From Ectobius pallidus (taxonomy: Eukaryota; Arthropoda; Insecta; Blattodea; Ectobiidae): a stretch of 64,000 nucleotides of DNA. Location of the stretch: NCBI GenBank assembly GCA_964059195.1, contig CAXKWD010000002.1:51176923-51240922 (forward strand). The letters run 5' to 3'. The notes beneath the pieces are model-generated. The model saw only the letters and a program-made list of their open reading frames with translations, had not been told where the DNA came from and ran no database searches. Shown here piece by piece: positions 36,674 to 48,608 of the stretch (its first letter is position 1; the number at the start of each line of letters is the position of its first letter). The position numbers and the translations under genes were made by a program.

Positions 36674-36825
36674 CTGATAGTTACGATAAGTAGGATTATT
36701 AGGTGCTGGTGCTGTTGTTGGAGATCCAAAATGACTTCCATTTCCAAGAGGGCTTGTGTTACCCAACAGAGGGCCTCGTGGCAGGTTCAGACCAAGCAGT
36801 TCTGAGATAGACATCATTGGCTCCC
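36674..36825 (-). CDS. orb: orb exon 2 (N-terminal low-complexity region)
   Basis: Residues 8 (split) to 58. Acceptor CTTGCAG and donor GTGAGT are both strong. The peptide starts GEPMMSISELLGLNLPRGP and continues rich in Gly, Asn, Pro, Ser and Thr, ending in PTYRNYQ. It is unlike any folded domain and fits the disordered N-terminal half of Orb-type CPEB proteins. It enters with two bases of a split codon and leaves at phase 0. Confidence 0.88.
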
Positions 36826-37139
36826 CTGCAAGATAAACAGTCATTCAACCTATGCATTCAACATTATGTTTGGTTGTGTTACTGAGCAATAACACAAAAT
36901 GTTAGAACATATAAAGAAAATTGATGAATTTCATATTGGTTTGTATAAGGGTAGATAATATAATATCGAAAATTCCATCACATAACTTATCCTCAATATA
37001 TCTTTCTTAAATGACAAAAAGTATCTTATTTATGTCAAACCAACTTAATAATAAAGGCACATTAGGTTTTAACGAGAAGGAACAAACTATGAACATGTAA
37101 ACATTTTAAAATGCTTACTATGCATTTTTTAATAGTATT

Positions 37140-37681
37140 TTGCTTTGTGGTATTCATTTCTGGGGAAATGACACAGGGATTTCAAATGTTCTCGGCTTAC
37201 AAAAAGAGGAAATACATCTATTAAGAGGTTTTAGTTACAGTATGCACTGCAAGCCTTTACTTAAAGGAAATAAGCATACCTTTACTTGTTTGTTACACAC
37301 AAAAAAAAATCTAAATTCTGTTACTCTTAGAAAAGACATCCAGAGTCATAATTCATACATCAATCATCTATTAGAGGGACAAAATAAAAACAAATTGTTA
37401 CATACTTTAGCCATTACAATGGCTAACAAAGTACCATGTGAGTTTCATTAAGTTTTATTAAACAGATTTAAAAGGGTTTTATATGACTGGCTTTCCAAAT
37501 ATTCTTTTTAATAGTAATTACTTTATTGAACTACCTGTAATAGATAGGTATGGCATTCTGATTTTTATGTATATATTGTTTGTTTATTATTTACTTGTAG
37601 TCTGTGTTAGTAATTGATTAAATTTAACCTATAGAATCATTCACGATGCTCTTGACATAAATGTAAAATAAATAAATAAAA
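37140..37681 (+). pseudogene. LINE 3' end (CR1/Daphne-like RT tail and UTR)
   Basis: The open frame 37140-37451 gives GIHFWGNDTGISNVLGLQKE then HSYINHLLEGQNKNKLLHT and NKVPCEFH, the usual C-terminal shape of CR1/Jockey-group reverse transcriptases (WG-N-...-Q-K at the start, NxxxRxKNKL-type motif, N-K-x-P). After the stop, a translated continuation with KRVLYDWLSKYSF fits the last residues. The copy then runs through an AT-rich UTR to a tail of AAATAAATAAATAAA at 37667-37681. 5' truncated. In orb intron 1. Confidence 0.8.
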
Positions 37682-38737
37682 TATCCACTTTTATTTCTGC
37701 TAACTATTACGCCAGGTTATTTTACAATTAAATAAATTAAAATATTTTGTTTTCCAACACAAGCAAGCACATTAGATAAAATAGTAGTAGGGGCAAGGGA
37801 AACTTACAAAACAAAATGTTTTAACAATTATTGTAAATATGTGAATTTAATTATATTACAAATTGGTTATTATGTTACACGTTCATAGTTGGTTCCTTCT
37901 CATTAAAACCTAATGTGCTAGTAACATTAAATTACTTTAACACAAATTAGGCACTTGTCATTCAACTAAGTTATATTGAGGAAATGAGGTGGAATTTTTT
38001 ATTATATTCTATAAAGAAAATGCTAGCGTATTCCTATTACATGTATAATCTGTCAGCTCTATGGTCTGCTGTTATCCACTTATAAGGAATAGACAGAAGG
38101 CAGACAAATCTGATTTGTGCTCATTTCGAATTAATGTATATAGTTACGGTATGCCTTATTTTTTTTAGAGGTTTTCGCAATGCACGAAATGCGAATTTTT
38201 ACGAAAAATCACGAATTCCGTTAAAAATACAAAATTACGAAGTAACTGGCGAATTTATGTTACCTACAGTGGAAGTACTTTCGAAGGTTAGATGGCGGCA
38301 TCTGTGTTTCGATCATTAAACGTGACGATAAAAATTGAAAGATATTTCAATCGATTTCACAGCCTAAAAACTAGTGCATTTGCATTTTTCAAACGAAGTC
38401 AAGCCGCGTCAGTTAAAATTAAAATTTGCTGAAATTTTTATTCTTAAAAATCCTAACATAAATAGCGAAATCGTTAACGAAATAAAATAAAAATAGCGAA
38501 AAATATATGAAACAAAGTTAAATTGATTATTCAAATGTTCATAAAGCATGCATGTGTAAGAAATCTTTGTTAATTTAATTTAATATTGATCCTGATACTT
38601 TTTCAACAAAAAAAACTCTCCATTTCCTTTACTTATTTGCAAAGAACTACGGAAATAGTGAAAATTTAATTCTTTCACACTGGCCGTGTATAGGCTAAGG
38701 TGGCAAGGTAGAGTCAGACTGAAAAATTCAATGCCAT

Positions 38738-38802
38738 AGCCGGGTTTTGAAGCAGGATCTTCGGTTCTCCGTGCCGCTGCTCTACCACTGAGCTACCATG
38801 GT
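38738..38802 (-). repeat. tRNA-derived SINE-like sequence
   Basis: On the minus strand: TGGTAGCTCAGTGGTAGAGC (A box) then GGCACGGAGAACCGAAGATC and a worn B box CTTCAAAACCC. It resembles a tRNA gene 5' part, but the cloverleaf is imperfect, with no discriminator-end pairing, so a SINE head is more likely. Confidence 0.6.
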
Positions 38803-40431
38803 AACGTGTCGGTACACTAGTCAGTTGGAGAATTTAATGTTGTACCACTAACTAGACAGCCACTGAAGGCGGGAAATTTTTTGTAACATTTAGGGGCAGC
38901 AAGCTGAAAGATGAAGTTTGCCCAAATTAAAGCAAGAAAAATACCTTAATTTCTAGTTTGTTTATTCCAAATACAAAAAGTTATGGCCTTTTGAACTATG
39001 TCTTTTTTACTTAATCCCCATTACTATCTGAACATAATTTCACAATGAGTCCCTTCCTAATGAGGTCAACTTATTGTTCGCTAATCCCAGAGTCATTGGA
39101 TTTAGAGAGATATATAGATATGTTACAACGTCTTCATAAATACAAGTCTTTCTCAGATTAGACAAATTCAAATCAATTTTATTTAACTACTTACAAATGC
39201 CAGGCTATAGAACATGAGATTTCATGTTTAATCAAATGGTAAAATAAGGAATGATTGAGGTGACAATTTGGGGGGTGGAGCTGAAATTATTTCTCGCCTA
39301 GGGCACCAAAATACCTAGAGCCATGCCTGGGTGGAGTGAGACGAGGCTTTCATGTTATGGAACACTCTTTATAATAAAACGAGATGGAAAATTTTAAATA
39401 TGAAGAGATTAAGAGATTAACCTAAATAGTCCATGGGTTATGAAGAATCTAGTATAAATTAAACTAAGATACCAAATTACTATAAACACTTAGATGCGAA
39501 ACTGCCCTGAATACAAAGAGATCCATTAACGTAACTACCAAGATATTAAGAAATCTGCTTACAAAGAACAGTAAAAAAATTGTCTAAATATGCCGAATTA
39601 AAAGATTTATCCTTAGTACGGATTTATGAAGGATTCTCGACCCAAAATCATATCTATTAGATAAGGCACGTTGAACTGAACAATTCCTCCTTAAACTGGA
39701 TGAAATTGTGAAAATCTCTTCCCAATGCTATTATAAACGTTTTTCGCATTGTTGTGATTGTGTATGCTAAGCACCATGTGCATTACCATATTCATTAAGC
39801 ACTTCCGGGGATGAAAATGTGTGGACGGGTCGCCGCAATGAACTCTGCTATGCGGACATTTCAAGGAGATGGAAAGAAAGATATGAGATAGAGAGGGGAA
39901 AAGGAATTGTCGCTCCCACTTGAAACATATTCATCTTGAAGTCGAATTTTTCGTGAATTTATTATGCATGCGGCTATCGATTTGCACTATAAGTATGGAA
40001 GAATGCAGATAAAAGAGCTTCTACAATGGCATTCCATTCAAACGGCCATGTTCCAATTATCTTCCATTCGTAGGCTGGTTTTTCCCGGGATATAATGCTG
40101 AAGAATCAATGAAGCTATGTTTACAACTCGGATAACGCTGGTATTTGATTCAAGTAAGTGATCATTTTTGTACAGTTAACAATGCCACGTCTTGACCCCG
40201 CAAGTCTGAGGTCCAGATGAGGTTGTTTCTTATAGTAAACTTAATATCCAGTTAATTTTACAATTTCCATACATAGGCAATGTTTAGATAAAGTTACATA
40301 ACAGTACCAATAAATGAATGAACTGTTGACATCAGCCGAAGGGCAGGGCTTCAAAGCAAACTACTCGCTCACATTTACTATGCTTTCGTGGCAAATTCAA
40401 ATCCATCTCAGTGTACTTGTTGTCCTGAATA

Positions 40432-40758
40432 CAGAGGCGTAACGAGGGGGGGGGGGGGGGTTGAACCCTCCCATTGATTAAAAAAAGGAAAATTGTATAG
40501 TTTTTTCAAGTCTGTTTATAAATTACTTAATACGAGTATAAAGCGTAGGAAGCTTAAAACTAGTTACTGAGCATCTTAATTTTTAAAAATTTTCCGGGAT
40601 CACCCCCGGAAGCTTAAAACTCGTTATTGTGCATCTTAATTTTTAAATTTTTCCGGGGGAGGACCCCCGGACCCTCTCCCCCTGGGGGTATTCCATACTC
40701 CCAGACCCTGCGGATGTTATAACCCCCCCCCCATATGGTCGGCCTGGTTATGCCTATG
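40432..40758. mobile_element. hAT-like nonautonomous element (GGCGTAAC family, copy 2)
   Basis: Perfect 8-bp duplication CCTGAATA (40424-40431 and 40759-40766). Ends CAGAGGCGTAAC and (reverse) CATAGGCATAACC. The interior has a tandem duplication of about 70 bases (AGCTTAAAACTAGTTACTG... then AGCTTAAAACTCGTTATTG...), G-run and C-run subterminal tracts, and repeated CCCCCGGA words. No coding. Same family as 34939-35266. Confidence 0.88.
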
Positions 40759-41197
40759 CCTGAATACGATACCTATTTTCATGCTATTTTCAACTCCCGA
40801 GGACCAATGTATTGAAAACGATCTGAATGTGGCAGGTGCTTTCTTGGAACTAAATACGAACTCGATCCGATCCTTTCCTACGTTTTGTGTGTTGACCTTA
40901 ATCCCCTTTTTCATGAAAATTTCAAATCTCCCTTTTTAAAGACAATTTCAAATCTATCTCAATTCTCTACCAAAACTCAGTCACTGATGATTAGTGACAC
41001 TTAGATTACTTAGAAGTAGACACTGTAATCACTTATACTGTGCTGTAATACTGTTTATGAGTTGTTACGTAATGCATATGTACTATCTTCGTTGCCCCAA
41101 GATTTAAACATAACGTAAACAAAATCACAACACCGCTAGAGAGATGGATATAAATGCTTTCATGAACCACAGATTATTGTCTCTGTTGGACTCTACA

Positions 41198-41500
41198 TGA
41201 GAAAATTATAGGATAAAAATTCCTCTGACACTGGGATTTGAACCCAGGACCTTTGGCTATCCGTGCCACTGCTCTACCAAATGAGCTAAGCCAGAGTTCA
41301 CTTCACAGCGCCAGATGGAACCTCTCTCCTATGAATGACCGCCCTTAATGGTCTACCTCACATAGAAGAGGAGAGGTTCCTCTCATGGGGGAGAGGTTCC
41401 ATCTGGCACAGCTCAGTTTGTAGAGCAGTGGCACGGACAGCCTGGGCTCAAATCCCAGTGTCTTGAGGAATTTTTCTCCTATAATATTCTCACCGCTTGA
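41198..41500. repeat. two tRNA-derived SINE-like copies head to head
   Basis: A minus copy (41222-41296, reverse GCTTAGCTCATTTGGTAGAG ... GGGTTCAAATCCCAGTGTC) faces a plus copy (41403-41460, CAGCTCAGTTTGTAGAGCAG ... GGGCTCAAATCCCAGTGTC). Inverted similarity extends past both B boxes into GAGGAATTTTT-CTCCTATAAT and includes the spacer edges CCAGATGGAACCTCTC / GAGAGGTTCCATCTGG. Whole inverted structure about 300 bases. Confidence 0.8.
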
Positions 41501-42173
41501 GAGGTATATTATTCTGTTGAGTGGGCAGTATCCTGAAGCTTCTAATTTCCACGAAAAAACACGTACCTCTAACTCTTAAAATACCGCTAAAAATCAATTT
41601 TCTAGAGAAAATGAAAACAGAAAAAAAATTAAGAAGTTAGTGTAAAATACTGTTACCAGTATCATATACCATACTTTTAAAGTATAGGTCTTTTTAAAGC
41701 CACTTTTAGGTCAATAACTTCAGAATCCTACTGATTACAACATAATAACGAGTCAATGAACCATGAATTTTTTTTAAAAGACAGTAACTTAAAAATTATA
41801 GAATTTTACCCCTCAGGGTGTACTCATACCTTAAATGACGAAGTTGCTGAATAATTATGGAATACATTTCCCGTCATGAACAAATGTAAGAGTAAATTCA
41901 CTTCATTTCCAGCATAAATCTTAACATAAGCCACAATATTATGTATGCATAAGTCACTGCCTGGAGATTCTGCAAACTGGTCAGACTATAAATAAAAAAG
42001 GATTATTTATCACTTTTGTAGGTGATAAACCAAATTTCGATCAAGACTGGTTGAAATCAAATATGCGACTGGCTGATTTCGGATGATGGTTGAAATAAAA
42101 AAAAAAGACGTATGAGGTACATAGTCGGTACCACTCTATTGAGAGTTTCTCTTCAAAAGTGATTTCATTAATC

Positions 42174-42626
42174 CAGGGTGTCCACCAAGTAATGCTGAAG
42201 AAATTCCCGACTTATTCCCTGATTTTCATTGATAGTTAACTTTCTAATAACTGAATAAGAAAAATTATAGGATTATACATACTTTAAATAAGAAAAACTT
42301 TTAGTAACAAAAGTAATTACAAAAGTAAGGAAAAGTAAAATAAATTAAATTTAGCCTACCTTCATATAGACCTATTATTGTCTAGAAGCCTTTTTGATCC
42401 CATTTATTTTTTTCTTCAGAAACTTAATTTGTTCATCTAGAGTAGCTGCAGCTTTTTCGGACTCTAAGAGTAGTTTTCTTTTCTTCTCTTCTAGTTCTTA
42501 TCTTCAGCTATGATATTTTCGAATTTTCCCAGATATTTTAACAAATTCATTGACTTTTCCATGATTTTCCCGACCATACGAAATTCCCGGCCTTTTCCCG
42601 GATTTTCCCGACCAGTGGACACCCTG
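42174..42626. mobile_element. hAT-like element (CAGGGTGTCCAC termini)
   Basis: Termini CAGGGTGTCCACC and (reverse) CAGGGTGTCCACTGG with TTAATC repeated on both sides (42168-42173 and 42627-42632). Subterminal regions contain repeated TTCCC(C/T)GA-type words (GATTTTCCCGACC, ATTCCCGGCC, TTTTCCCGG). The open frame through the right half is repeat-derived, not a gene. Confidence 0.75.
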
Positions 42627-43169
42627 TTAATCACATTGTATGCAAGTTGTATATTACTGCAGGCTTCTAGAGGGTCTTGGGTTTATATAATAGAAGTGGA
42701 GCGTACAGTTAAACGAATACGGACGCAATGTAATGCATGCTTCACGCCACAGAGAGATAGTAACTCAATTATAGTATATGGCGACCCGCCATAAACAAGA
42801 CCATAAAATGCATAGTGCCTCTTTAACTCGACACTATGTTCCACATTTCAATAGGAGTGAATGACAGCCTTCTGAGACCACTATTCTGCTGAAATCACCC
42901 AAAACGTTTAAGGTTGGTTATGACACTACATCACACTTACGTCATTATCTCACAAGCTGCAATATCTTAATTATAATAAATTAAAGCGAGGGGAAATTTA
43001 CGTCCCTCCGAACAATTAGGATAGATTTAATTCAAAACATTACCAATCAGGTTATGTCTAGGAATAATTTTCAAGATAAGCTAGTCAATATATTTTTGAA
43101 ACATGGGTCCTAAAAGTAAAGTGAGTAGCAAAGTGGTAATTTTATGGAGGTTATAGTATATTGCGATAC

Positions 43170-43275
43170 AAGTGCTGTAAGGCACGTTTACGGGTCGAGG
43201 AAACAGATTGAAAACCCTCGGCTGCGCCTCGGGTTTTTAAGTTTTCGAGACCCGTAAATGCCTTTACGGCCCGTG
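43170..43275. repeat. CpG-rich inverted repeat
   Basis: GTAAGGCACGTTTACGGGTC ... AAAACCCTCGG-CTGCG-CCTCGGGTTTTT ... GACCCGTAAATGCCTTTACGG folds into an imperfect hairpin of about 45-bp arms with a very short loop. Its CpG content stands out against surroundings. Looks like a small foldback transposon; flanks show no clear duplication. Confidence 0.7.
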
Positions 43276-45120
43276 TGTTGCATGCTATTTTTTGCACAAT
43301 GATTATTTATATCAATTTAATTATATTAATTGTGATATTACCTGAAAATATTATGTAAATACATTCTTGAAAATAGATGTTTATTTCAGAAAGTGATTCG
43401 CATGTGTTTGTTGTTATGGGAACCGAATATTTGTCCTGGGGGCCGTGTCCATAAAGGCTTGTAGTATGAAGTGTATCGTAATGAATTATGACGTAGCGCT
43501 TGGACCGTAAGCAATTTAACCTCATCGCAACACGATTGTGTGGGAATGTCAACTTACGATCCATGTAAACAACTTTCGTAAGTAACACTTACTAGCTAAG
43601 GAGTGCAAAAAGATATTAGAGAGAGTAGGCCAAGGAATGGTCGTTAAGACTCCAGAAATATCGGATGGCCGACCTAAGGATTGTTTTTCTATCTCTCAGT
43701 GAGATAAAACTGAAAACTTATCTCAAGATTAGTAGGCCTATCGGAATTCTGCCCACTCACAAAGCTGAATGCTGGGTTAAAATTTTAATACATAATACCA
43801 CAATCCTTAATATTTGTCATAAGTAAGCAAGGAACCTGCCTCACATCGAGGTTGAAGTTCAATGTCTAGTTATTGCTGCTAACGACTAGCTTTTGCGTAA
43901 ATTACAGAAAATAAACCCACTGATGCAAGAAAGCAAATAACTACGTCTACTGACGGATGTATTACGCTTCACTAAATGGTTGACATCCAAGTTCACAAAA
44001 TGTTAGGTCAAGATCAGTAGTGATCTGCAGGCTTGCAATGTTTGCAAGGCGAACGATTAAATATGCATTACAGGAAGAGGGTAGTTAGTGGCTCACCGGG
44101 CGAGAAGTTTGCTCAATATATAAATGAGATTTCAAATGGCTGAAAAGGGCTTTTAAAAATCTTGGCAGGAAGAAGCTAGGTGTAAAATGTCGTAGATATA
44201 AAAAAACATTAAAGGAATTTGGACAGTTGAAAAAATCCAAGAGGCTACACATACGACTGCCAGATAAATTAATGATTTTAATTTAACTGGCAGAATTCAT
44301 ATATATCTAAAAATTACACCGGAAACGTCATGTATTACCACTTCTTTCTAAATACAATCTAAAGGATAAGTCAAAGAAGTCGAGATGGGAGCAAGAAACA
44401 AACAGCAAGGAAGAACACGAATAAAAATCAATCGACCAAGAAATAAAAAATAACGAAAAAGGAGAATGAAAATGAAAACTAGTAACCAGCAGTTGTACCG
44501 TCAATTTCCCTTCATTTTCAGTAATTTTACTGTCCATATGGTCTAAACATATTCTGCGTTGAAGAGTGTACTGAGTATTCCTTCAATTATATTCATATAT
44601 TTTATCTTCCAGGTTGGGAAACTGCAAAATGTAAATTGAATATTGATCAAGCGGCGAAGCACAGCTCCAAATTACTTTACACTGGTTACGTTCATGTTAT
44701 ACAGCCTATTCCAATTCTATCACTTTCATCACCTGAAGATATTCTGAATTACTAAGAAACGATTTGCATGAGAGTCATTTCGCTTCCAGTTGTATCAGGT
44801 ACGGGAGGAGCATAAGTTCCACTGACTGGGCAATGCTGTAGTTTGGTTTTGAAAGTTCACTCTACTACATACAGCCCATTTCATGGTGGTCACACTTCCT
44901 CCTTTCTTATTTAATACTAGAATGTCCACTTGAATCTAAATCAGTGCTATCTACTCTTCAATCGAACTGAAAGATGTTACAGAAGCTATTGAAGCCATCC
45001 AAGGAAGAATAAATTATTCGATGAAGTGGGAATTTCGTTCTGTTCACCGCTATCTTGATGCAATAGCTTAGTCAAATTATGATGAAATAACATGAAATGA
45101 CATGAATAGCACGGTTCATA

Positions 45121-45180
45121 CGCTAGCGTCTGCGGTTCGAATTCGGAAGGTCCCGAGTTCAAACCCCTGGCCGGCCAATT
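45121..45180 (+). repeat. tRNA-like SINE fragment (B-box region)
   Basis: GCGGTTCGAATTCGGAAGGT followed by CCCGAGTTCAAACCCCTGGC, two B-box-like elements close together. No complete cloverleaf. Confidence 0.4.
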
Positions 45181-45712
45181 GTCTTGCTGTTTTCATAACT
45201 ACCCCTATCACAAAGACATATTGGCGGAGCTGAAATAATTATTAACAGTGCGAAGGAAGAGTGCATTGATGTAACACGCTGCATCGCTTTGAAATAATGC
45301 CGCTGCTGACAGGCGCATGATATCTTGTTATATTGGTGTTGCACAAATAAACACCAGGATGTTGTGAATGCATTCTTATCACAAGGGATTTTTATTGCAA
45401 CAAATAATTGAGTTGTAAAATATACATAAAATATAATTTATTTTATTTTCAACGCGAGCGATCGCTGGATTAGGTAAGACGCACACGACCGCCTGCAGGT
45501 TAGGCAGCCCACCATACCTGTGTGGATTGCATGGCGTAATATCATTAAATGCTGGAGTTTGGCAGATGAACTTAATACGCTCTGAAAAATTTGCCCCACA
45601 CAACACTGGACAATACCATAAAAACGTACAGCGTTACTTTCAAAACAATAATTTCGTAAGGACCTAAGTCACAGACTGCTGCAGGCACATGTGCATGTCT
45701 ATCCTTATATAC

Positions 45713-45729
45713 ATATATATATATATATT
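45713..45729. repeat. (AT)n microsatellite
   Basis: Short AT run. Confidence 0.9.
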
Positions 45730-46496
45730 AACTTCTTACAATACGATTGCACACAAAAGTGCAGATATTCCATAACAACGAATTGCAGCGAGATAATACT
45801 ATAAAAGTAATACTGATTCAATGAAATTAAAAAGTGAAATGAATGGTTCAACCCCTTCAGGTCTAGACTTACGACCAAAGATCAAAATATGTAACCGACA
45901 ATACTATAATATTCAGCGAAATTTTAATGTCATTACAGTATCTCGTCTAAAAACTATGAAACCCCGACTTGTTAGACTATAGTTTTTATTTACAAACATA
46001 AGTAAATAAGCATTGCATTATGGAGGAGGAATTAGGTTTAGCATCTCTCTCGCACTCTTTCTCTCATTCTTCCCTCAGTTTTTGTCTGTCTACATGTAGG
46101 TAGAGAGGCAGAGAGATATTACTGTACTTGCTTTGACAAGCTATCTAACACTATTGTGTCATACACTGTGGTGACCTTATGGACTGTCTAGCTCTCAGAA
46201 TGACCTCAGCAAGTTCCTTCGAACTCGATACGCCTGTCCAAGCCTGTATGTACCAATCTCAAAGCCTTAACATTCTTAGCATTCTGATGATGTAACAGTT
46301 CATCTTACTTCTCCCTCAGTATGGTTACCATACTTAGCTTCCTGAGAGTATAGCATAATAATAACATGGCTTACGTGAAATGTAAGAGCTGGAGTCAGAA
46401 TCATATTTAGGCCACAGGCCACAAGCTGTTATAGTAAATAATTCAATATGATTTATTTCTTATTAGCTTCTTGCAGTTCTTTCTTCCTTTCGATAA

Positions 46497-46520
46497 TTTT
46501 ATTTATTTATTTATTTATTT
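46497..46520. repeat. (TTTA)n microsatellite
   Basis: Six TTTA units, possibly a retroposon tail on the minus strand. Confidence 0.9.
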
Positions 46521-46776
46521 CCTTCTTTAATTTCTAATATTATAACAAGAAAACTAAGATTAGGTCTACACAGAACCAAGGAAACTGTGCTGTCCAATTA
46601 GTATGATTGTCAAAAAACACAATCATTTTTAAATTGATAAACTTCATGTCTGAACCAATTAGGGTGGAATTAAGTAAACTGTTTATTAATTCACCTTTTC
46701 TCTCATTAACACAAACACCAAGGATGTTAACAGATCACAATTTCAACAAGCATTGATAACGACTTAAGATACTAGT

Positions 46777-47036
46777 AACAGTGTGTCCATAGAAATTTCG
46801 AAAGAATTTTTCCTGACTTTCCATGATCAGAAACTTAATTTTCCCTGACCAGAAGAATAAGATTCTTTGTAAATAAAACAAGGAAAAATCCATCTCCTCC
46901 ATCCCCATAACAGAAATAAGAAATGATTAGCTCACCTACTGAAAATAAAATTGCTTACTCAGTCTGCCCTGATGTTTTCCTTATTTTACAACATTCCCTG
47001 ACCAATTTCAATTTAGCTGACTTTCCAGAAGTGGAC
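46777..47036. repeat. dispersed repeat, GTCCACAGAAATTTC family
   Basis: Left end CAGTGTGTCCATAGAAATTT and right end (reverse) AATGTCCACTTCTGGAAAGT are inverted relative to each other. The interior shares TTTCCTGACTTTCCATGATC with copies at 28553 and 60430. Target duplication unclear. Confidence 0.6.
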
Positions 47037-48228
47037 ATTTATATAAGAGGACGCAAGAACCAGTACTATACCAGTTCAAATTACTAAGCTCAACCAAGAA
47101 CCCACATTGTACGATGGAAGAAAACATTCAGGTTTTAATTTTTTTCGAAAAAAAGTCCTTGTTTTGTAACTTTAAAAGCGATTTTGTATCTATATGGATG
47201 AAATGTTCAAGCAGGTGTATACACATTTAGATAACCCGATTCACACCGCCCTCTTCTTCTATATGCTGAATAGTACGTTATTTTTTATACATATAATTAT
47301 TCAAAAAAATTTCGAAAAAAATTATAGAAGAGACTCTCAAAGTGAGCCATTTTATATCATATGTCAGTATAAAAAAAATCACTAGAAATGTTCAATATTT
47401 TTACTTTTGACAGACTTTTCAAGTGTATCTTCCTTAACAGTAGGCGCTTTTCTCTCGTCATAGATACAAGCCCGTACATCTCCGTAATTAAAAATAGTAA
47501 CACCGGTACGAAGAGCGGGTTAGCTCCCAGAATTGCAACTATTGTTAAATTTCAATCTGGAAACCTCCCCCACTTAAAACAGCACATACTACAAACTAGA
47601 GCAGATGAGTCGGAAGTCCAGAAATTCCTGTATCATGTTCAAAATGGAAGCATAAAGGCGATCGAAGACACACAAAAAAAGTACAAACAATGAATTGATA
47701 ATGAGAAAACTTGCCGTCCCAACAACAAAGTGTTTCTGATCAGTGGGAAGTGTTCATAAAAAAATCAATGTTCATTCATAAATGAAGCAGTTTGGAAGCA
47801 ACTGTTGGCACACAATTCCTCAAAAGACTGTACACTGTACTCTTACATATACGCATTGCAGTCCGATAAAACAGCTAAATAATGTTTGTTGGCAACAATG
47901 CAAGGACAGCCGGGGCCATGCTTTGTATTATCATTATTCTTACACATTCTGAATTCATTTATTTTTGTCTCAAAGGATAGCATGCCACCCATATGTGGCA
48001 GACGATTTGGCGCTGTCTGTCTTTTCAGGTACAGCATTTATGCTATGAGTATGTTTCGTCTGTCTTTTGCTAGAGTGAGGATTAAGTGTGGTGTTTTAAG
48101 GTCGAATGTAAGGCAGTATTATTTTGTTGTCTATCGAGTCAAGCAAATTAAGTAAAACAACACTTTATTGTGGAAAGTCAAAGTGACACGTGGATCACCT
48201 GTTAGGCCTATAACGTAACTCATCTGGT

Positions 48229-48608
48229 CAGGGCAGTAGCTAGGCAGTGGCGAGATGTGAGCCCGCCTAGGGCGCAGGTATAAAAAGGGCGCAAAATTAA
48301 CCATGAAAAATACCACCTTTTTTTTAAGACTGGTGCAATTTATCAAGCAATAAAAATTCTAGATTTTATGATTTAATTATTTTTTAAGTAGTTCAATCGT
48401 CTGAAAATAAGGTTTTAGTACCTTGAAAGTCCAGCACTTAGTTCATTTTCAAATTGAGGTTTAGGTTTTCTTTGATAATAACAGTGTTTTTATATTAAAA
48501 TAAAAAACAATTTTACATAAATTTTTAAAAATTGTTTAGACCCCAGTGTTGGAGGGCGCAGATTTGTCAAACTCGCCAAGGGCGCAGAAGGATCTTGTTA
48601 CGGCCCTG
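48229..48608. mobile_element. hAT-like MITE, 380 bp
   Basis: Perfect 8-bp duplication CATCTGGT (48221-48228 and 48609-48616) with termini CAGGGCAGTAGCTAG and (reverse) CAGGGCCGTAACAAG. Subterminal GGGCGCAG words occur on both sides. No coding. Confidence 0.9.

Noticed and set aside
38738..41460. Genuine tRNA genes at the A/B-box matches
   Set aside because: None of the SINE-like segments forms a full cloverleaf with a paired acceptor stem, and the pattern recurs as dispersed copies.
47094..47693. Possible transposase-like coding stretch
   Set aside because: The 101-codon frame (47388-47693) matches no family I know and no inverted ends were found around it.
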